64,000 bases of DNA, taken from Streptococcus suis (lineage in GTDB: Bacteria > Bacillota > Bacilli > Lactobacillales > Streptococcaceae). This document shows, piece after piece, positions 9,401 through 17,897 of the stretch (positions within the stretch are counted from its first letter, which is position 1; every line of letters begins with the position of its first letter). The stretch lies in contig NZ_POQQ01000050.1 of assembly GCF_002964575.1 (NCBI RefSeq), positions 53,747-117,746 on the forward strand. Reading direction: 5' to 3'. The position numbers and the translations under genes are program-made. The notes beneath the pieces are model-generated. The model was not told where the DNA came from. It worked only from the letters and a program-made list of their open reading frames with translations, and did no database searches.

Positions 9401-12179
9401 CTAAGTCTTTGGCAATCGCTTCGTCCATTTTACTTTGAATCGCAGCAAAATCACTGGCTACACTAGTCGGTTTTAGTTCAGACACCTTGGCAATGCGGCG
9501 ATTAAACATAGCCTTCTTAAAGGTTGCTAAATTCCCATCGAATTCAGGCATAATGGCAGTAAGAGCTTCCTTGTCATTGGCATGTTGATCCGATACATAG
9601 GCCACCATACCTTTTTCATAGCCGTATTCACCTAAAATTTCATAGGCATTTCGCTTAAAGCTAATATCACCTCCGCTACCCGTATCATTTTGAAGGGCAG
9701 CATAAATCGGTTCAAAGAGCGGAATAGTATAGTAGGAGTTCGTACGGGCTGTTCCTCTGGTTTCCATGCCATTAAATTTGTAGCGTCCCGAAATCAAGCC
9801 TTGATCTACAAAATCAGCGATCGTCTGTAAGTTAGCAGCTGAAGTCGAATCAATGGAGTTTACAAGTTCAGTCGTTTTTCCACCACCATTATTGGCTGGA
9901 TTTGGAATAAGACTAATCTTATTGAGCAAAACAGCCCTATCAGCAGCAGTATGTTTCAAAATAGACTGAGCCTCAGCGTAGTCTAAGGTATAGATCACAT
10001 CCAAGATTCCCTGCATATAGGTTTTCAAGTCTGCAGAAGTTTGGAAACGACTTGGATGGCTATTTTGAGTTCTATCGCCCGAAATAGTATAGGCAGTATT
10101 GAGGTTAAAAATCGGATCCGAAGTCGGTGATGCAGACATATTCATCGATTCAAATAACCCTCTCGCAAATACTTCCTGCAACTGATCTGGTCGACGACCA
10201 TGCCCATTTAACCAAACGGTCTTATCCAACATGTGTGTCAACTCATGAGTGTAGACAGCATGGCCATCATTGGTTAATGACTTATAGAGGAAATTGTTCA
10301 TACTGTTGGTCCCATTGGCTTGACCACCTGCACGAACAAAATTGATATAAAGATTCATGGGACCGATAAATTCCTGCACTCCTGTCAAGGCTTTCGGACC
10401 TGATTTAGGCGACCACAATTGTTCTGCAGAAGCCCTTCCAGTTGAATAGGCCTGCAGTGAGTCGGTCACAATAATCGGCTCATGAATTTTTAATCGTTCA
10501 CTCTGCTCACTAATACGATACCAAAAATCCAAAAAAGCTTGTTGGTGAGCTGCGTAGTCTGCTATTTGTGTTTTTAGAGCAGCACGTTGACTATCGTTTT
10601 TTTCAGCTAGATAGGTATCTACCGCACCATAAGTGATGGTATTTGTCGTACTAATGGCATAAAGTGAATCATCACTCAGGTTCAGAAGAGGCAAAATATG
10701 ATTCTGCCACCGCTGGCTATCTCGCAGGGTGGTGTAGAGTTCTGTTTGCCCATGCGGACTACTAGCTTCTGCAATATAAGCCTTAGAAGTATCTTTAAAC
10801 CAAGCTGATACATCTTCTTGTCCCGTCCATCGTGGCACTTGACTTTCAATAAACTGAATCGCATCAGCATGATTGGTAATCGAGCTTAGTTTTCGTTGGT
10901 AGGTCACCAAGTTGTTTCTCAACTCCAAATCAGCATAAGCCAAATCGCCTATCGCCAATAAATTGGTCAAGGGGTCACTGCTATTTCCAAACACTTCTGG
11001 ATGGTACAAAATGAGGTCTTTGGCTGAAAAATTACCAAATTGAAACCCATACTGACGGTCAAGATAGGTCAAGCCAAGCAAAATCTTTTCTTTGTTTGCT
11101 TTGATTGTATCAGCATTTACTGTAGTCGTTTTTTCAAAAACACCTGCCAAAATACTATCCAAATTTGTCTGAACAGCATTAAAGCTATCCCGCATATCTA
11201 ACTGGTTCATATAAACCTGTCGCTTACGCTGGGTCATTTCTTCATTTGTTAGAGCTTTACCACCATTTTCCTTTTTTAGAGCTTGCTCCAACAGTATTTT
11301 CTCTAGTGGTCTCTCTGAGTGATTCAAACGCTCATACAAGCTCTCATAGTTAACTGCCTTCAATTCAGGAGATACTGCGCCAACCAGTTCTGAGACATTT
11401 TGACCATTCTTTATTCTTGGGAGATTAGCTGCAGTAGCTTCTTCAATTTGACTGGTTCCATCTGCAAATACTGTTTGTAGCTTGACAGCCGATTGATTGG
11501 TCAAAGAAGTTACCAGCTTTCCATTGGCATCTAGCGGTAATTTAGCCAACTCCTGAGCTGCCACACTGCGTACTCTTCGTGCTGAACGTAGCACAGGTTG
11601 AACGACTTCTTCTACTGCTTGGTCAGTCGAAGCTGCTTCTCCTGCTGCTGTTTCAGTTGGTTGAACTGCTTGAGTAGCCTCGTCCCTTGAACCTGCTGGT
11701 TCTTGTGCCGTTTGAATAGTCTCTAGTTCTACTGGCTCAATAATTTGATGAGAATTCTCGGCTGGGAGAGTATTCTCATTTACCGGCTCCACTGCTGGCT
11801 GCTCTTGCCCTGCTTCTGCTGGAAGTGCTGCTTGGGGTGCTGAAAGGTCTTGAGAGACCACTTCCTTCTGAATAGCTGGTTCTGCTTCTACAAGCTGGCT
11901 TTCTTGAGCTGGGTTCTCCTGTGTGGCTTCGTTTAGTGAGGAAGCAACGGTTTCTGGAGTTTGAACAGCTACCTCATTGGTTGCCAGCTCTTGACTTGGC
12001 TCATCTGTTACTAGCTGACTAGTTTGTTGACTACTAGCAGGCACTTGACTTACCTCTTGCGCAGCCGCAACCTGCCCTCCAAGGACGCTAAAGCTAATGG
12101 CCAGAGCAACTGACACGACACCGATGGAAAACTTACGTATACCAAAATGGTGCTTCTTTTGTAAAAAATGTAAATTCAT
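6426..12179 (-). CDS. LPxTG-anchored M26-type zinc metalloprotease with tandem repeats
   Basis: 1917 residues from the ATG at 12179, preceded by AAAGGAGA; an upstream ATG is rejected. Order: YSIRK-like signal (FGIRKFSIGVVSVAL, cut near AAAQE); a Glu/Gln/Ala-rich low-complexity stalk to about residue 200; a peptidase region with HELTH at 645-649 and a likely third ligand Glu669 in the M26 (ZmpB/ZmpC/IgA1 protease) pattern; a beta-helix-like segment from about residue 975; three 97-residue Rib-like repeats (about 1402-1693); seven 20-residue repeats; then LPETG at 1885-1889, a membrane segment and a GRKKAE tail for sortase A. It should act at the cell surface. Substrate not determinable. In the pneumococcal Zmp proteins the LPxTG is near the N-terminus, so the C-terminal anchor here is a difference. 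Confidence 0.85.
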   Translation of the reverse strand: MNLHFLQKKHHFGIRKFSIGVVSVALAISFSVLGGQVAAAQEVSQVPASSQQTSQLVTDEPSQELATNEVAVQTPETVASSLNEATQENPAQESQLVEAEPAIQKEVVSQDLSAPQAALPAEAGQEQPAVEPVNENTLPAENSHQIIEPVELETIQTAQEPAGSRDEATQAVQPTETAAGEAASTDQAVEEVVQPVLRSARRVRSVAAQELAKLPLDANGKLVTSLTNQSAVKLQTVFADGTSQIEEATAANLPRIKNGQNVSELVGAVSPELKAVNYESLYERLNHSERPLEKILLEQALKKENGGKALTNEEMTQRKRQVYMNQLDMRDSFNAVQTNLDSILAGVFEKTTTVNADTIKANKEKILLGLTYLDRQYGFQFGNFSAKDLILYHPEVFGNSSDPLTNLLAIGDLAYADLELRNNLVTYQRKLSSITNHADAIQFIESQVPRWTGQEDVSAWFKDTSKAYIAEASSPHGQTELYTTLRDSQRWQNHILPLLNLSDDSLYAISTTNTITYGAVDTYLAEKNDSQRAALKTQIADYAAHQQAFLDFWYRISEQSERLKIHEPIIVTDSLQAYSTGRASAEQLWSPKSGPKALTGVQEFIGPMNLYINFVRAGGQANGTNSMNNFLYKSLTNDGHAVYTHELTHMLDKTVWLNGHGRRPDQLQEVFARGLFESMNMSASPTSDPIFNLNTAYTISGDRTQNSHPSRFQTSADLKTYMQGILDVIYTLDYAEAQSILKHTAADRAVLLNKISLIPNPANNGGGKTTELVNSIDSTSAANLQTIADFVDQGLISGRYKFNGMETRGTARTNSYYTIPLFEPIYAALQNDTGSGGDISFKRNAYEILGEYGYEKGMVAYVSDQHANDKEALTAIMPEFDGNLATFKKAMFNRRIAKVSELKPTSVASDFAAIQSKMDEAIAKDLEQLKSNAANKVPLSTRVSAVQDLKKSIFQAYLKDTNEFRTSIYQEQVARDLYVTKGDEKSQDGRGTLDSPYQSLSYALAQAKNGDRIKLVDNIMHRQDMPFRLDKSVTIDGQGHRLSFRGPDVELGADVTFAHVTLNMLADGSKQPNIYANGYHLTLDQVSTTMSQAQSDLRPTLVAGSRSGQPAGSHGKITILNGNSDTRFNTIYAGNADSVSNIPVTISILSDFVSVDQGIKLSGVNGEDVTEPVLVTSKSSSLKSIDGNGSWDNTVVIDTARIYGLNLQNIQTLELVNKADVSLANQVSEISTGLELESGTQLTIANDPVRLGSLSGQGTVIIPAASSLNVTGDIDGEVGVLVRGFEQDLAQNVNKEYVMVEGMLSPAARITLENGFNRFNLIKDGLVYRLVEPTQAPQVHTVTLHFTQSGLLLKEKQVQVDDGQSITGVENDLPSAPEGSYQLDPNFDRTVLATITSSKTIEIPVVLILPKASRFQPQITSNAQVLPTSTSEATTAEILKQISLPSDVGQVNLEVLGTLPQTSGDHTVTVRVVYDDLSQEEVVVPLHILFTEHGKGVKHSLPAGVLPKADRYQAQVTGSAQVLPTSPSEATKTEILKQISLPSDVGQVNLEVLGTLPQTSGDHTITVRVVYDDLSQEEVVVPLHILFTEHGKGVKHGLPVGVLPKADLYQAQVTGSAQVLPTSTSEATTAEILKQISLPTEAGQVDLEVLGTLPQTSGDHTVTVRVVYDDLSQEEVAVPLYILFTEHGKGVKHSLSEGVLPAIVTAKGSGVHHSLPAGVLPAIVTAKGSGVKHSLPAGVLPAIVTAKGSGVKHSLPAGVLPAIVTAKGSGVKHSLPAGVLPAIVTAKGSGVHHSLPAGVLPAIVTAKGSSVQHSLPVGVLPPLVTAKGAGLTVELPEISLSQLELAQVQPKPRLAQQQVVFHQQKEEQVRSLTSATSSMSSSSRLPETGQSHNSLNIFGFLLASLGLGFWLGRKKAE
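6700..7115 (-). repeat. Seven 60-bp tandem repeats (20 residues each)
   Basis: The coding sequence repeats every 60 bp, encoding GVLPAIVTAKGSGVKHSLPA with few variants (HH, QH, SS, PL). It lies between the Rib-like repeats and the sorting signal. The near identity of units implies recent expansion and a likely length polymorphism between strains. Confidence 0.95.
7101..7972 (-). repeat. Three 291-bp tandem repeats (97-residue Rib-like domains)
   Basis: The DNA phrase TGGTAGGACTTGGGCA recurs at 7317, 7608 and 7899, exactly 291 bp apart. Each unit encodes a Rib/alpha-like module with DHTVTVRVVYDDLSQEEVVVP. Linkers between units read GVKHSLPAGVLP, the same words as the 20-residue repeat. Confidence 0.92.
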
Positions 12180-12339
12180 TAAAATATAGTCTCCTTTTGA
12201 GTTAAATAAACACTCTACTACAATTATATAAGTAAAAAGAATGAAATGCAAAGAAAACGCTAACAAGTAAAAAAGCTCCCAACGATAACCGTCAGGAAAC
12301 TGAATAAAACACTCTAAATTGAAAAGAAAATTTCTACCC

Positions 12340-14574
12340 TTACTTCACCGTCTCCACCTTCCACTCCTTCCAACCTCGGAAGCGAATGGCTCCTTGCTGG
12401 TCAGTACGATAGACTTGAATATTTCGACTGACAAAACGGTCCAAGGTTTCTTGGTGAGGGTGCTTGTAGCGGTTGTTTTCTCCTGCTGATACTAGGGCAA
12501 TCTTGGCTCCTATATGGTCTAGAAACTCAGGATAGGAAGAACCTTTGGAGCCATGGTGACCAGCCTTCAGGACATCGACAGGCAAGCTGGGATAGGCTTT
12601 TATCAAGTCCAATTCCCCCTGCTCCAAGTCCCCTGTAAAGAGAAAATTCGTTTCCAACAAGCGACCGTAAAGGACAACAGAGTCATTATTGCCACCGTCC
12701 CCTGTCCCATCTGGATAGAGGACTTCTAGATAGGAGTCAAAAATCGGCAAGCGGTCGCCCACCGCCACCACATCAACAGGAACATTGATTTCTTTCAAGG
12801 TGGCTACAAAGTCAGGCACCGTCAGGCTTCCTGGTGACACGTAAATCCGACCAATCTGGACCTGCTTCGCCACTTCCAACACATCGCCCACATGGTCCGC
12901 ATCGGTATGGGTCAGGACCAAACTATCAATCCTGTCCACGCCCCGACTATGCAGATAGGGAATCAAGGTCCGCTCTGCATTTGCCTGCGAAGACCGCTCT
13001 TGCCACTCTTCCTTGGCCGCAAAATCGACCCGACCGCCCACATCAATCAGGACCGTCAGCCCCCGCATATCCCGCAAAAAGATGCTGTCCCCCTGCCCGA
13101 TATCCACCACCGTCACCTCATTTTCCAGAGGATGTTTGGTCATGAAAAATAGCAGAGCGAGGACCAGGCTCAGTCCTAAGAGCCATTTTTTCTTCCTGTA
13201 GAAATCGTAGAGCATGAAGAGGCTGACCAGCAAAAGCAAGAGGACCAGCCCAGACGGCTTGCCCAGTATCCAAGGTCGTATGCCCAAATCCGCCACCCAG
13301 ACAATGATTTTTTCCATAAAGACAAAAAATCCGTTGACCCAAGTTATCTTGACCAGAGGTGACAGGAGAAAAATAACTGACAAACCTGGCAAGAGCAGGA
13401 CATCAAAGATAAAGGAAAAGACAAAGGTCAGGAGGATGGACAGAGGCTGAAAGGCATAGAAATAGCTCATAAGTACAGGTAGAATCCCCAGCGAAATACT
13501 GAAACTCTCCACCGCAGCCTTTTTGACCTGCCCCAAGTCCTCAAAATCAAAGACCGTCAGCAAGAAAGCATAGGTAAAAGTCAGCACTCCACCTGCCGTC
13601 AGTAAAAATCGGGGCAGCATCAACAGGCAGACAAAGACCGTCACCGCAAAATTATCCAGCTTCCGCAAGCCCATATTGCCCAGAATTTTTTGGACAAGCG
13701 ACCGCACCACTGATACCGAAAAGCCTGTCAAACCAGCATAGACCAGGGAAAAGGGAATCTGCAACTTATCTACCGTTTCCTTAGTCAAGCCCAGACGCAG
13801 CAAAATCCAACGAAACTTGTCGATGAAAAAGCCCACCTGCATACCAGACAGGGCGAAGAGATGAATGATACCCAAACTGGAATAGAGGTCGCTCATCTGA
13901 TCAAAGTCACTATCCAGCTCCCCAAACAAGAGCCCTGTCATGTAGTGGCTCATAGGTGCTGGAAAATTGGTCTTGATATAGACCAAGGCTTGCCTCCGCC
14001 AGCTTGATAGCCAGTCAAAAACATTCCAAGACTGGATAGGAACAATCTTCTTAATCGCGGTTAGCTTGACAGTCCGATAGATGCCCTGTGTTTTCAGATA
14101 GGCCTGATAGTCAAAGCCCTTGAAATTCCTCTGACCAGCTGGCAGGCTGACCTCTGCCTCCACTTCTAGCTGGACCAAACCTATCAGCTTTTGAAAATAA
14201 GCCTGCTCCTCCTGACTGGCTAATTTGTAGAAAACTTGATAGTTTTGTCCGTCAGCCCGACCCCGAAAGGACAGGCTGTCCCCGTTAATGTCAATAGTAT
14301 CTGGAATAACCTGAACAGATGTCACTTGCTCTGGGGCTGACTGGGCTGCCCGCTCCCATTGGACCTTCTGGCATCCAAAAAACAGACCGCACAGGGCTAG
14401 AAGCGGCAGCGTTTTGAGGAACACTGCCTTACCTTGCCGAAACCCAAAGACAGCTAGCAACAAACTCAGCAGGCCCATTGTCAAGAGGGAAAAAGAATGG
14501 ACTGCAAAGTAGGCCGCCACCGCCAAGACTGCCAGGTGAATGGGCTGGCAGGGGGGCTTACTCAACCGTGACAT
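12340..14574 (-). CDS. comEC: Competence DNA channel protein ComEC
   Basis: 744 residues. It forms the inner-membrane channel that brings single-stranded transforming DNA into the cell. Multiple membrane segments, a competence-domain signature (GIIHLFALSGMQVGFF), and a C-terminal beta-lactamase-fold domain with LTHTDADHVGDV near residue 555 are visible. The start at 14574 (MSRLSKPP) lies inside the last codons of comEA (17-bp overlap); an in-frame upstream ATG would give 61 unrelated Arg/Ser-rich residues read through comEA and is rejected. Expression is expected from the late-competence comEA promoter. Confidence 0.93.
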   Translation of the reverse strand: MSRLSKPPCQPIHLAVLAVAAYFAVHSFSLLTMGLLSLLLAVFGFRQGKAVFLKTLPLLALCGLFFGCQKVQWERAAQSAPEQVTSVQVIPDTIDINGDSLSFRGRADGQNYQVFYKLASQEEQAYFQKLIGLVQLEVEAEVSLPAGQRNFKGFDYQAYLKTQGIYRTVKLTAIKKIVPIQSWNVFDWLSSWRRQALVYIKTNFPAPMSHYMTGLLFGELDSDFDQMSDLYSSLGIIHLFALSGMQVGFFIDKFRWILLRLGLTKETVDKLQIPFSLVYAGLTGFSVSVVRSLVQKILGNMGLRKLDNFAVTVFVCLLMLPRFLLTAGGVLTFTYAFLLTVFDFEDLGQVKKAAVESFSISLGILPVLMSYFYAFQPLSILLTFVFSFIFDVLLLPGLSVIFLLSPLVKITWVNGFFVFMEKIIVWVADLGIRPWILGKPSGLVLLLLLVSLFMLYDFYRKKKWLLGLSLVLALLFFMTKHPLENEVTVVDIGQGDSIFLRDMRGLTVLIDVGGRVDFAAKEEWQERSSQANAERTLIPYLHSRGVDRIDSLVLTHTDADHVGDVLEVAKQVQIGRIYVSPGSLTVPDFVATLKEINVPVDVVAVGDRLPIFDSYLEVLYPDGTGDGGNNDSVVLYGRLLETNFLFTGDLEQGELDLIKAYPSLPVDVLKAGHHGSKGSSYPEFLDHIGAKIALVSAGENNRYKHPHQETLDRFVSRNIQVYRTDQQGAIRFRGWKEWKVETVK

Positions 14575-15217
14575 AAGGTCGGATGCTTTCCATGGTCTTG
14601 TCGCCGATGCCCGATACATTGTTGAGGTCGTCCACCGACTTGAAGCCACCATTGGCCTCACGATAGGCGATAATGTCCGCCGCCCGCTTGGCACCGATGC
14701 CCGAAATGGTCTGCAAATCCGCCTCGGTCGCCGTGTTGAGATTGACCTTACTTTCATTTCCTTCTGGGGACATAGCAGAGCTGGCAGTCGTGCTGGCTAC
14801 CACCGAGATCTTTTCGTCCTTGCTGGCCACATAGACCACCGCCTCGTCGCTGAGCTTCTGAGCCAGATTGATAGACTTGGGGTCTGCCTGACTGGTCAAA
14901 CCGCCAGCCGCATCAACCGCATCATTAACACGCGCACCAGATTCTAAAGTGTAGAGCCCCGGCTTTACTACCGATCCCTTGACATCAACGACCAGCTGGC
15001 TGGACTCCTCACTTTCTTCTGTACTGTTTTCCTCGACCAACTCAGAGCTGCTAGAAGTTTGCTCGGTCTGTGGAAAGTCTGTCAGTCCTGTCTGATCAGA
15101 CTTGGCAGGTTGACTGAAAATTAAGAATGTCGTCAGAAGCAAACCTGCAGCTGCTGGCAGAGCAATCTGCCACTTGTATTCTTTAAGCATTTCTATATAA
15201 GTTTTGATTGTATCCAT
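14558..15217 (-). CDS. comEA: Competence DNA receptor ComEA
   Basis: 219 residues. One N-terminal membrane anchor (about residues 17-35), a Ser/Glu-rich linker, an SLBB-type segment (VDVKGSVVKPGLYTLESGARV, about 75-95), and two C-terminal helix-hairpin-helix motifs (ISGIGAKRAADI and VSGIGDKTMESI) that bind DNA. It captures double-stranded DNA at the surface and hands it to ComEC, encoded by the overlapping downstream gene. Confidence 0.95.
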   Translation of the reverse strand: MDTIKTYIEMLKEYKWQIALPAAAGLLLTTFLIFSQPAKSDQTGLTDFPQTEQTSSSSELVEENSTEESEESSQLVVDVKGSVVKPGLYTLESGARVNDAVDAAGGLTSQADPKSINLAQKLSDEAVVYVASKDEKISVVASTTASSAMSPEGNESKVNLNTATEADLQTISGIGAKRAADIIAYREANGGFKSVDDLNNVSGIGDKTMESIRPYVTVE

Positions 15218-15265
15218 AAATTACCTCCACCTATATAGTTCGCAAAAAATACGAAAATCCCGACC

Positions 15266-15619
15266 TTATAAGCCGAGATTTTCATATTTTGTCCGATAGC
15301 CAATCTGCAAAATTTTCCCATCTTGAATCAGCAATGGACGTTTGATCAGCATACCATCATTAGCTAATAAGTCTAAGGCTTGGTCCACCGTCAAACTGTC
15401 AAATTTGTCTTTTAGACCGAGTTCGCGGTAACTATTGCCTGAAGTGTTAAAATACTTTTTCAATTCCAAACCTGTTGCTTCCATCCAGGCTTTGAGCTGG
15501 TCAGCACTTGGAGGGGTTGCCTTGATGTCAATGGCTTCAAATTCCAAGCCCAAACTTTTCAGCTCTGCTTTTGCCGCCCGACAGGTCGAACACTTAGGAT
15601 ATTCATAGTATAAAATCAT
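15266..15619 (-). CDS. ArsC/Spx-family thioredoxin-fold protein
   Basis: 117 residues with CSTC at positions 10-13 and the ArsC-like RPLLI segment (KRPLLIQDGK, near residue 93). Arsenate reductase-like and Spx-like proteins share this fold. There is no ars context, so an arsenate role is not supported. Its start overlaps the ogt stop by four bases, so it is translationally coupled to ogt in the serC-serA cluster. Confidence 0.8.
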   Translation of the reverse strand: MILYYEYPKCSTCRAAKAELKSLGLEFEAIDIKATPPSADQLKAWMEATGLELKKYFNTSGNSYRELGLKDKFDSLTVDQALDLLANDGMLIKRPLLIQDGKILQIGYRTKYENLGL

Positions 15620-16110
15620 TGTTTCACCTCAAAGTATGGATTTTCGTGTTGCAAGAGCCAGATTTTTTTATCCAGTCCTCCCGCATAGCCTGTTAACTGC
15701 CCTTTTTGATTAAGAACACGGTGGCAGGGAACGATGATAGAATAAGGATTTCGCCCAACTGCTCCGCCGACTGCCTGCCCTGAGCACACTCTCAGTTGCT
15801 GGGCAAGTTGTCCATAGCTAGTCGTCTGGCCATGAGGGATTTCTTTCAATAAAGCCCAGACTTTTTCCTGAAATTCCGTTCCTGTAGCTTCAAGCGTCAG
15901 GCTAGAAAAATCTACTTCCTCACCTGAAAAATAAGCATCCAGCAAGAGACTAGTCTGGTCTAAAATAGGATGTGAGCTTAGAACTGGCTCTTCTCTTAGG
16001 CCTCGTTCAAAATATTTCTGGTCCTCAAACCAAGCTCCTCGCAAGCCCCTATCACTAGCAACAAGGGACATAGCCCCAAGTGGACTGTGGTAGATTTTCT
16101 TATATAGCAT
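15616..16110 (-). CDS. ogt: Methylated-DNA-protein cysteine methyltransferase
   Basis: 164 residues. It repairs O6-alkylguanine by transfer to its own cysteine. The active-site motif IIVPCHRVL and the upstream RNPYSI are intact, and the helix-turn-helix part (TTSYGQLAQQL) precedes it. The start at 16110 (MLYKKIYHSPLG) lies one base after the serA stop; the longer frame reads back through serA and is rejected. Confidence 0.93.
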   Translation of the reverse strand: MLYKKIYHSPLGAMSLVASDRGLRGAWFEDQKYFERGLREEPVLSSHPILDQTSLLLDAYFSGEEVDFSSLTLEATGTEFQEKVWALLKEIPHGQTTSYGQLAQQLRVCSGQAVGGAVGRNPYSIIVPCHRVLNQKGQLTGYAGGLDKKIWLLQHENPYFEVKQ

Positions 16111-16111
16111 T

Positions 16112-17293
16112 CTAGCCTTTGTTTTTGATAACACGAACCTTGACAATGGCCTCAGTCGTTTCAAGTTTAGCAACCAAGAGATCAATCTTCGCCTTATCTG
16201 CTTCATCCAAGTCTAACAAAGTATAAGCATAGTCACCTTTTGACTTATTGATGATGTTGTCAATGTTGATGCCCAATTCAGACACAGCTGTGGTGATTTT
16301 TGCCACCATGTTTGGAATGTTCTTGTTAATCAAGGTAATACGGTAGGGAGCATCCAAGAACTGTTTGACATTTGGGAAATTGACTGAGTTGATGATTTCA
16401 CCCGTTTCCATAAAGCGACGAATGGTCTGCCCAGCTGCAATGGCACAGTTGAGCTCCGCTTCTTCTGTTGAACCACCAACGTGTGGGAAGACGATAATAT
16501 TATCTTTGTTGAGCACTTCTTCTGTTCCAAAGTCAGTGATGTAATTCTTGATAACTCCCGCTTCGATAGCTTCAAACAAATCAGCGTTGTTGACCAACTC
16601 ACCACGGGCGAAGTTAATCAAGGTCGTTCCTTTTTTCATTTGTCCAAAACTGTCAGCATTAAAGAGTCCTCGTGTCTTATCTGTCAAAGGAACATGAACA
16701 GTAATGTAATCCGCATTGGTAAAGATTTCTTTCAAATCATCTACCCGTTTGACATGACTTGAAATCGTCCATGCTGTTTCAACTGACACATAAGGATCAT
16801 AGCCAAGTACATTCATGCCCAGACGACGAGCATCGTTGGCAATACGGGCACCAATAGCACCAAGTCCAATAACACCAAGGGTTTTGCCTGAAATCTCTGT
16901 CCCTGCAAACTGCTTCTTGCCAGCTTCGACTTGTTTTGGTACATCATCTCCTGACAAGGTATTGGTCCAAGCTGTCGCTCCGATATAGTCACGGGCAGAC
17001 AAGAGGATAGAAGCAAGCACCGCTTCTTTTACGGCATTGGCATTGGCTCCTGGAGTATTGAAGACCACGATTCCTTTCTCCGTAGCTTCTTCGATTGGAA
17101 TATTGTTTGTTCCTGCACCTGCACGGGCAATGGCCTTCAGATTTTCAGGAAAATCAAAACCATGCAAGTTTTCAGAACGGATGATAAAGGCATCTGGATT
17201 AGCCGCATGGTCTCCATCAATCTGAAAACGATTGCCCAATTCCTTCAAACCAACCTGGTTAATATTGTTAAACGTTCGTACACTAAATACCAT
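16112..17293 (-). CDS. serA: D-3-phosphoglycerate dehydrogenase
   Basis: 393 residues. First step of serine synthesis, oxidising 3-phosphoglycerate with NAD. NAD-binding GLGAIGARIA (near residue 143), the conserved NFARGELVN, the catalytic His region VFPHVGGSTEEAE, and a C-terminal ACT-type domain (ITLINKNIPNMVAKIT onward) are visible. Followed without a gap by ogt; serC lies upstream with the acetyltransferase between them. Confidence 0.95.
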   Translation of the reverse strand: MVFSVRTFNNINQVGLKELGNRFQIDGDHAANPDAFIIRSENLHGFDFPENLKAIARAGAGTNNIPIEEATEKGIVVFNTPGANANAVKEAVLASILLSARDYIGATAWTNTLSGDDVPKQVEAGKKQFAGTEISGKTLGVIGLGAIGARIANDARRLGMNVLGYDPYVSVETAWTISSHVKRVDDLKEIFTNADYITVHVPLTDKTRGLFNADSFGQMKKGTTLINFARGELVNNADLFEAIEAGVIKNYITDFGTEEVLNKDNIIVFPHVGGSTEEAELNCAIAAGQTIRRFMETGEIINSVNFPNVKQFLDAPYRITLINKNIPNMVAKITTAVSELGINIDNIINKSKGDYAYTLLDLDEADKAKIDLLVAKLETTEAIVKVRVIKNKG

Positions 17294-17339
17294 TTTTCTT
17301 ACCTAAAAAGGCGGAAGAGCTACCGCCTGACTTTCTTTA

Positions 17340-17897
17340 TTACTTATTTCCTAAGAGCCAACGGTCGTCTTCACTAATCTCCTGATAAAGACTGCGCTCG
17401 CTCTTGTGTTTGATTTTTTGGTAGGCCAGGCGTTCGCCGTCCAAGGGAACCTTTCCACAGTAGACAAAGCCTAGCTTTTCCAGAATGTGCTGCATAGGCA
17501 GGTTTTTCTCATGGGTATCACAGCGGAAGTCTGGCCCCTTTTGCCCTTCGATAATCCCTTGCAGGAAGGTCTGAACCACACCTTGACCCTGAAACTCCTT
17601 GGCTACTGCCACACGATGAATAGTCGTGTAAAGGGGATTGTTATGCTGCCAATTGCCCTCATAAATGGCTTCATAAGCAGCCTCGGTCCCACGAAAGACA
17701 GCCGCATAAACTGCAACCTTACCGTCCACCAGACCAACATAGCCCTTGCCTGTTAAAATATCATCAAAAATCGTATCTTGATCAGGATAAGTTCCTTGCC
17801 ACTGACTACTCCCAGAAGCTGCTAGAAAGACTCTAGCTTGGTCAATAATCTGACAAATAACCCCGATTTCATTTGGATGAGCAAGACGGATTTCCAT
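17340..17897 (-). CDS. GNAT-family N-acetyltransferase
   Basis: 185 residues. The acetyl-CoA motif is visible as VAVAKEFQGQGVVQTFLQGII (about residues 95-115) and the C-terminal core as HILEKLGFVYCGKV. Substrate unknown. It sits between serC and serA; its ATG shares a base with the serC stop (TAATG), so it is co-translated with serC. Confidence 0.85.
   Translation of the reverse strand: MEIRLAHPNEIGVICQIIDQARVFLAASGSSQWQGTYPDQDTIFDDILTGKGYVGLVDGKVAVYAAVFRGTEAAYEAIYEGNWQHNNPLYTTIHRVAVAKEFQGQGVVQTFLQGIIEGQKGPDFRCDTHEKNLPMQHILEKLGFVYCGKVPLDGERLAYQKIKHKSERSLYQEISEDDRWLLGNK

Noticed and set aside
12834..13201. Plus-strand frames of about 60-100 residues opposite comEC
   Set aside because: They have proline-rich, low-complexity translations, no SD, and lie within a well supported minus-strand gene.
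14575..14757. N-terminal extension of ComEC to the first ATG
   Set aside because: The extra 61 residues are an out-of-frame reading of the helix-hairpin-helix part of comEA and do not resemble ComEC.
15266..15619. Arsenate reductase function for the ArsC-like protein
   Set aside because: Only the fold and CxxC are visible; there are no ars genes and Spx-type proteins share the same features.
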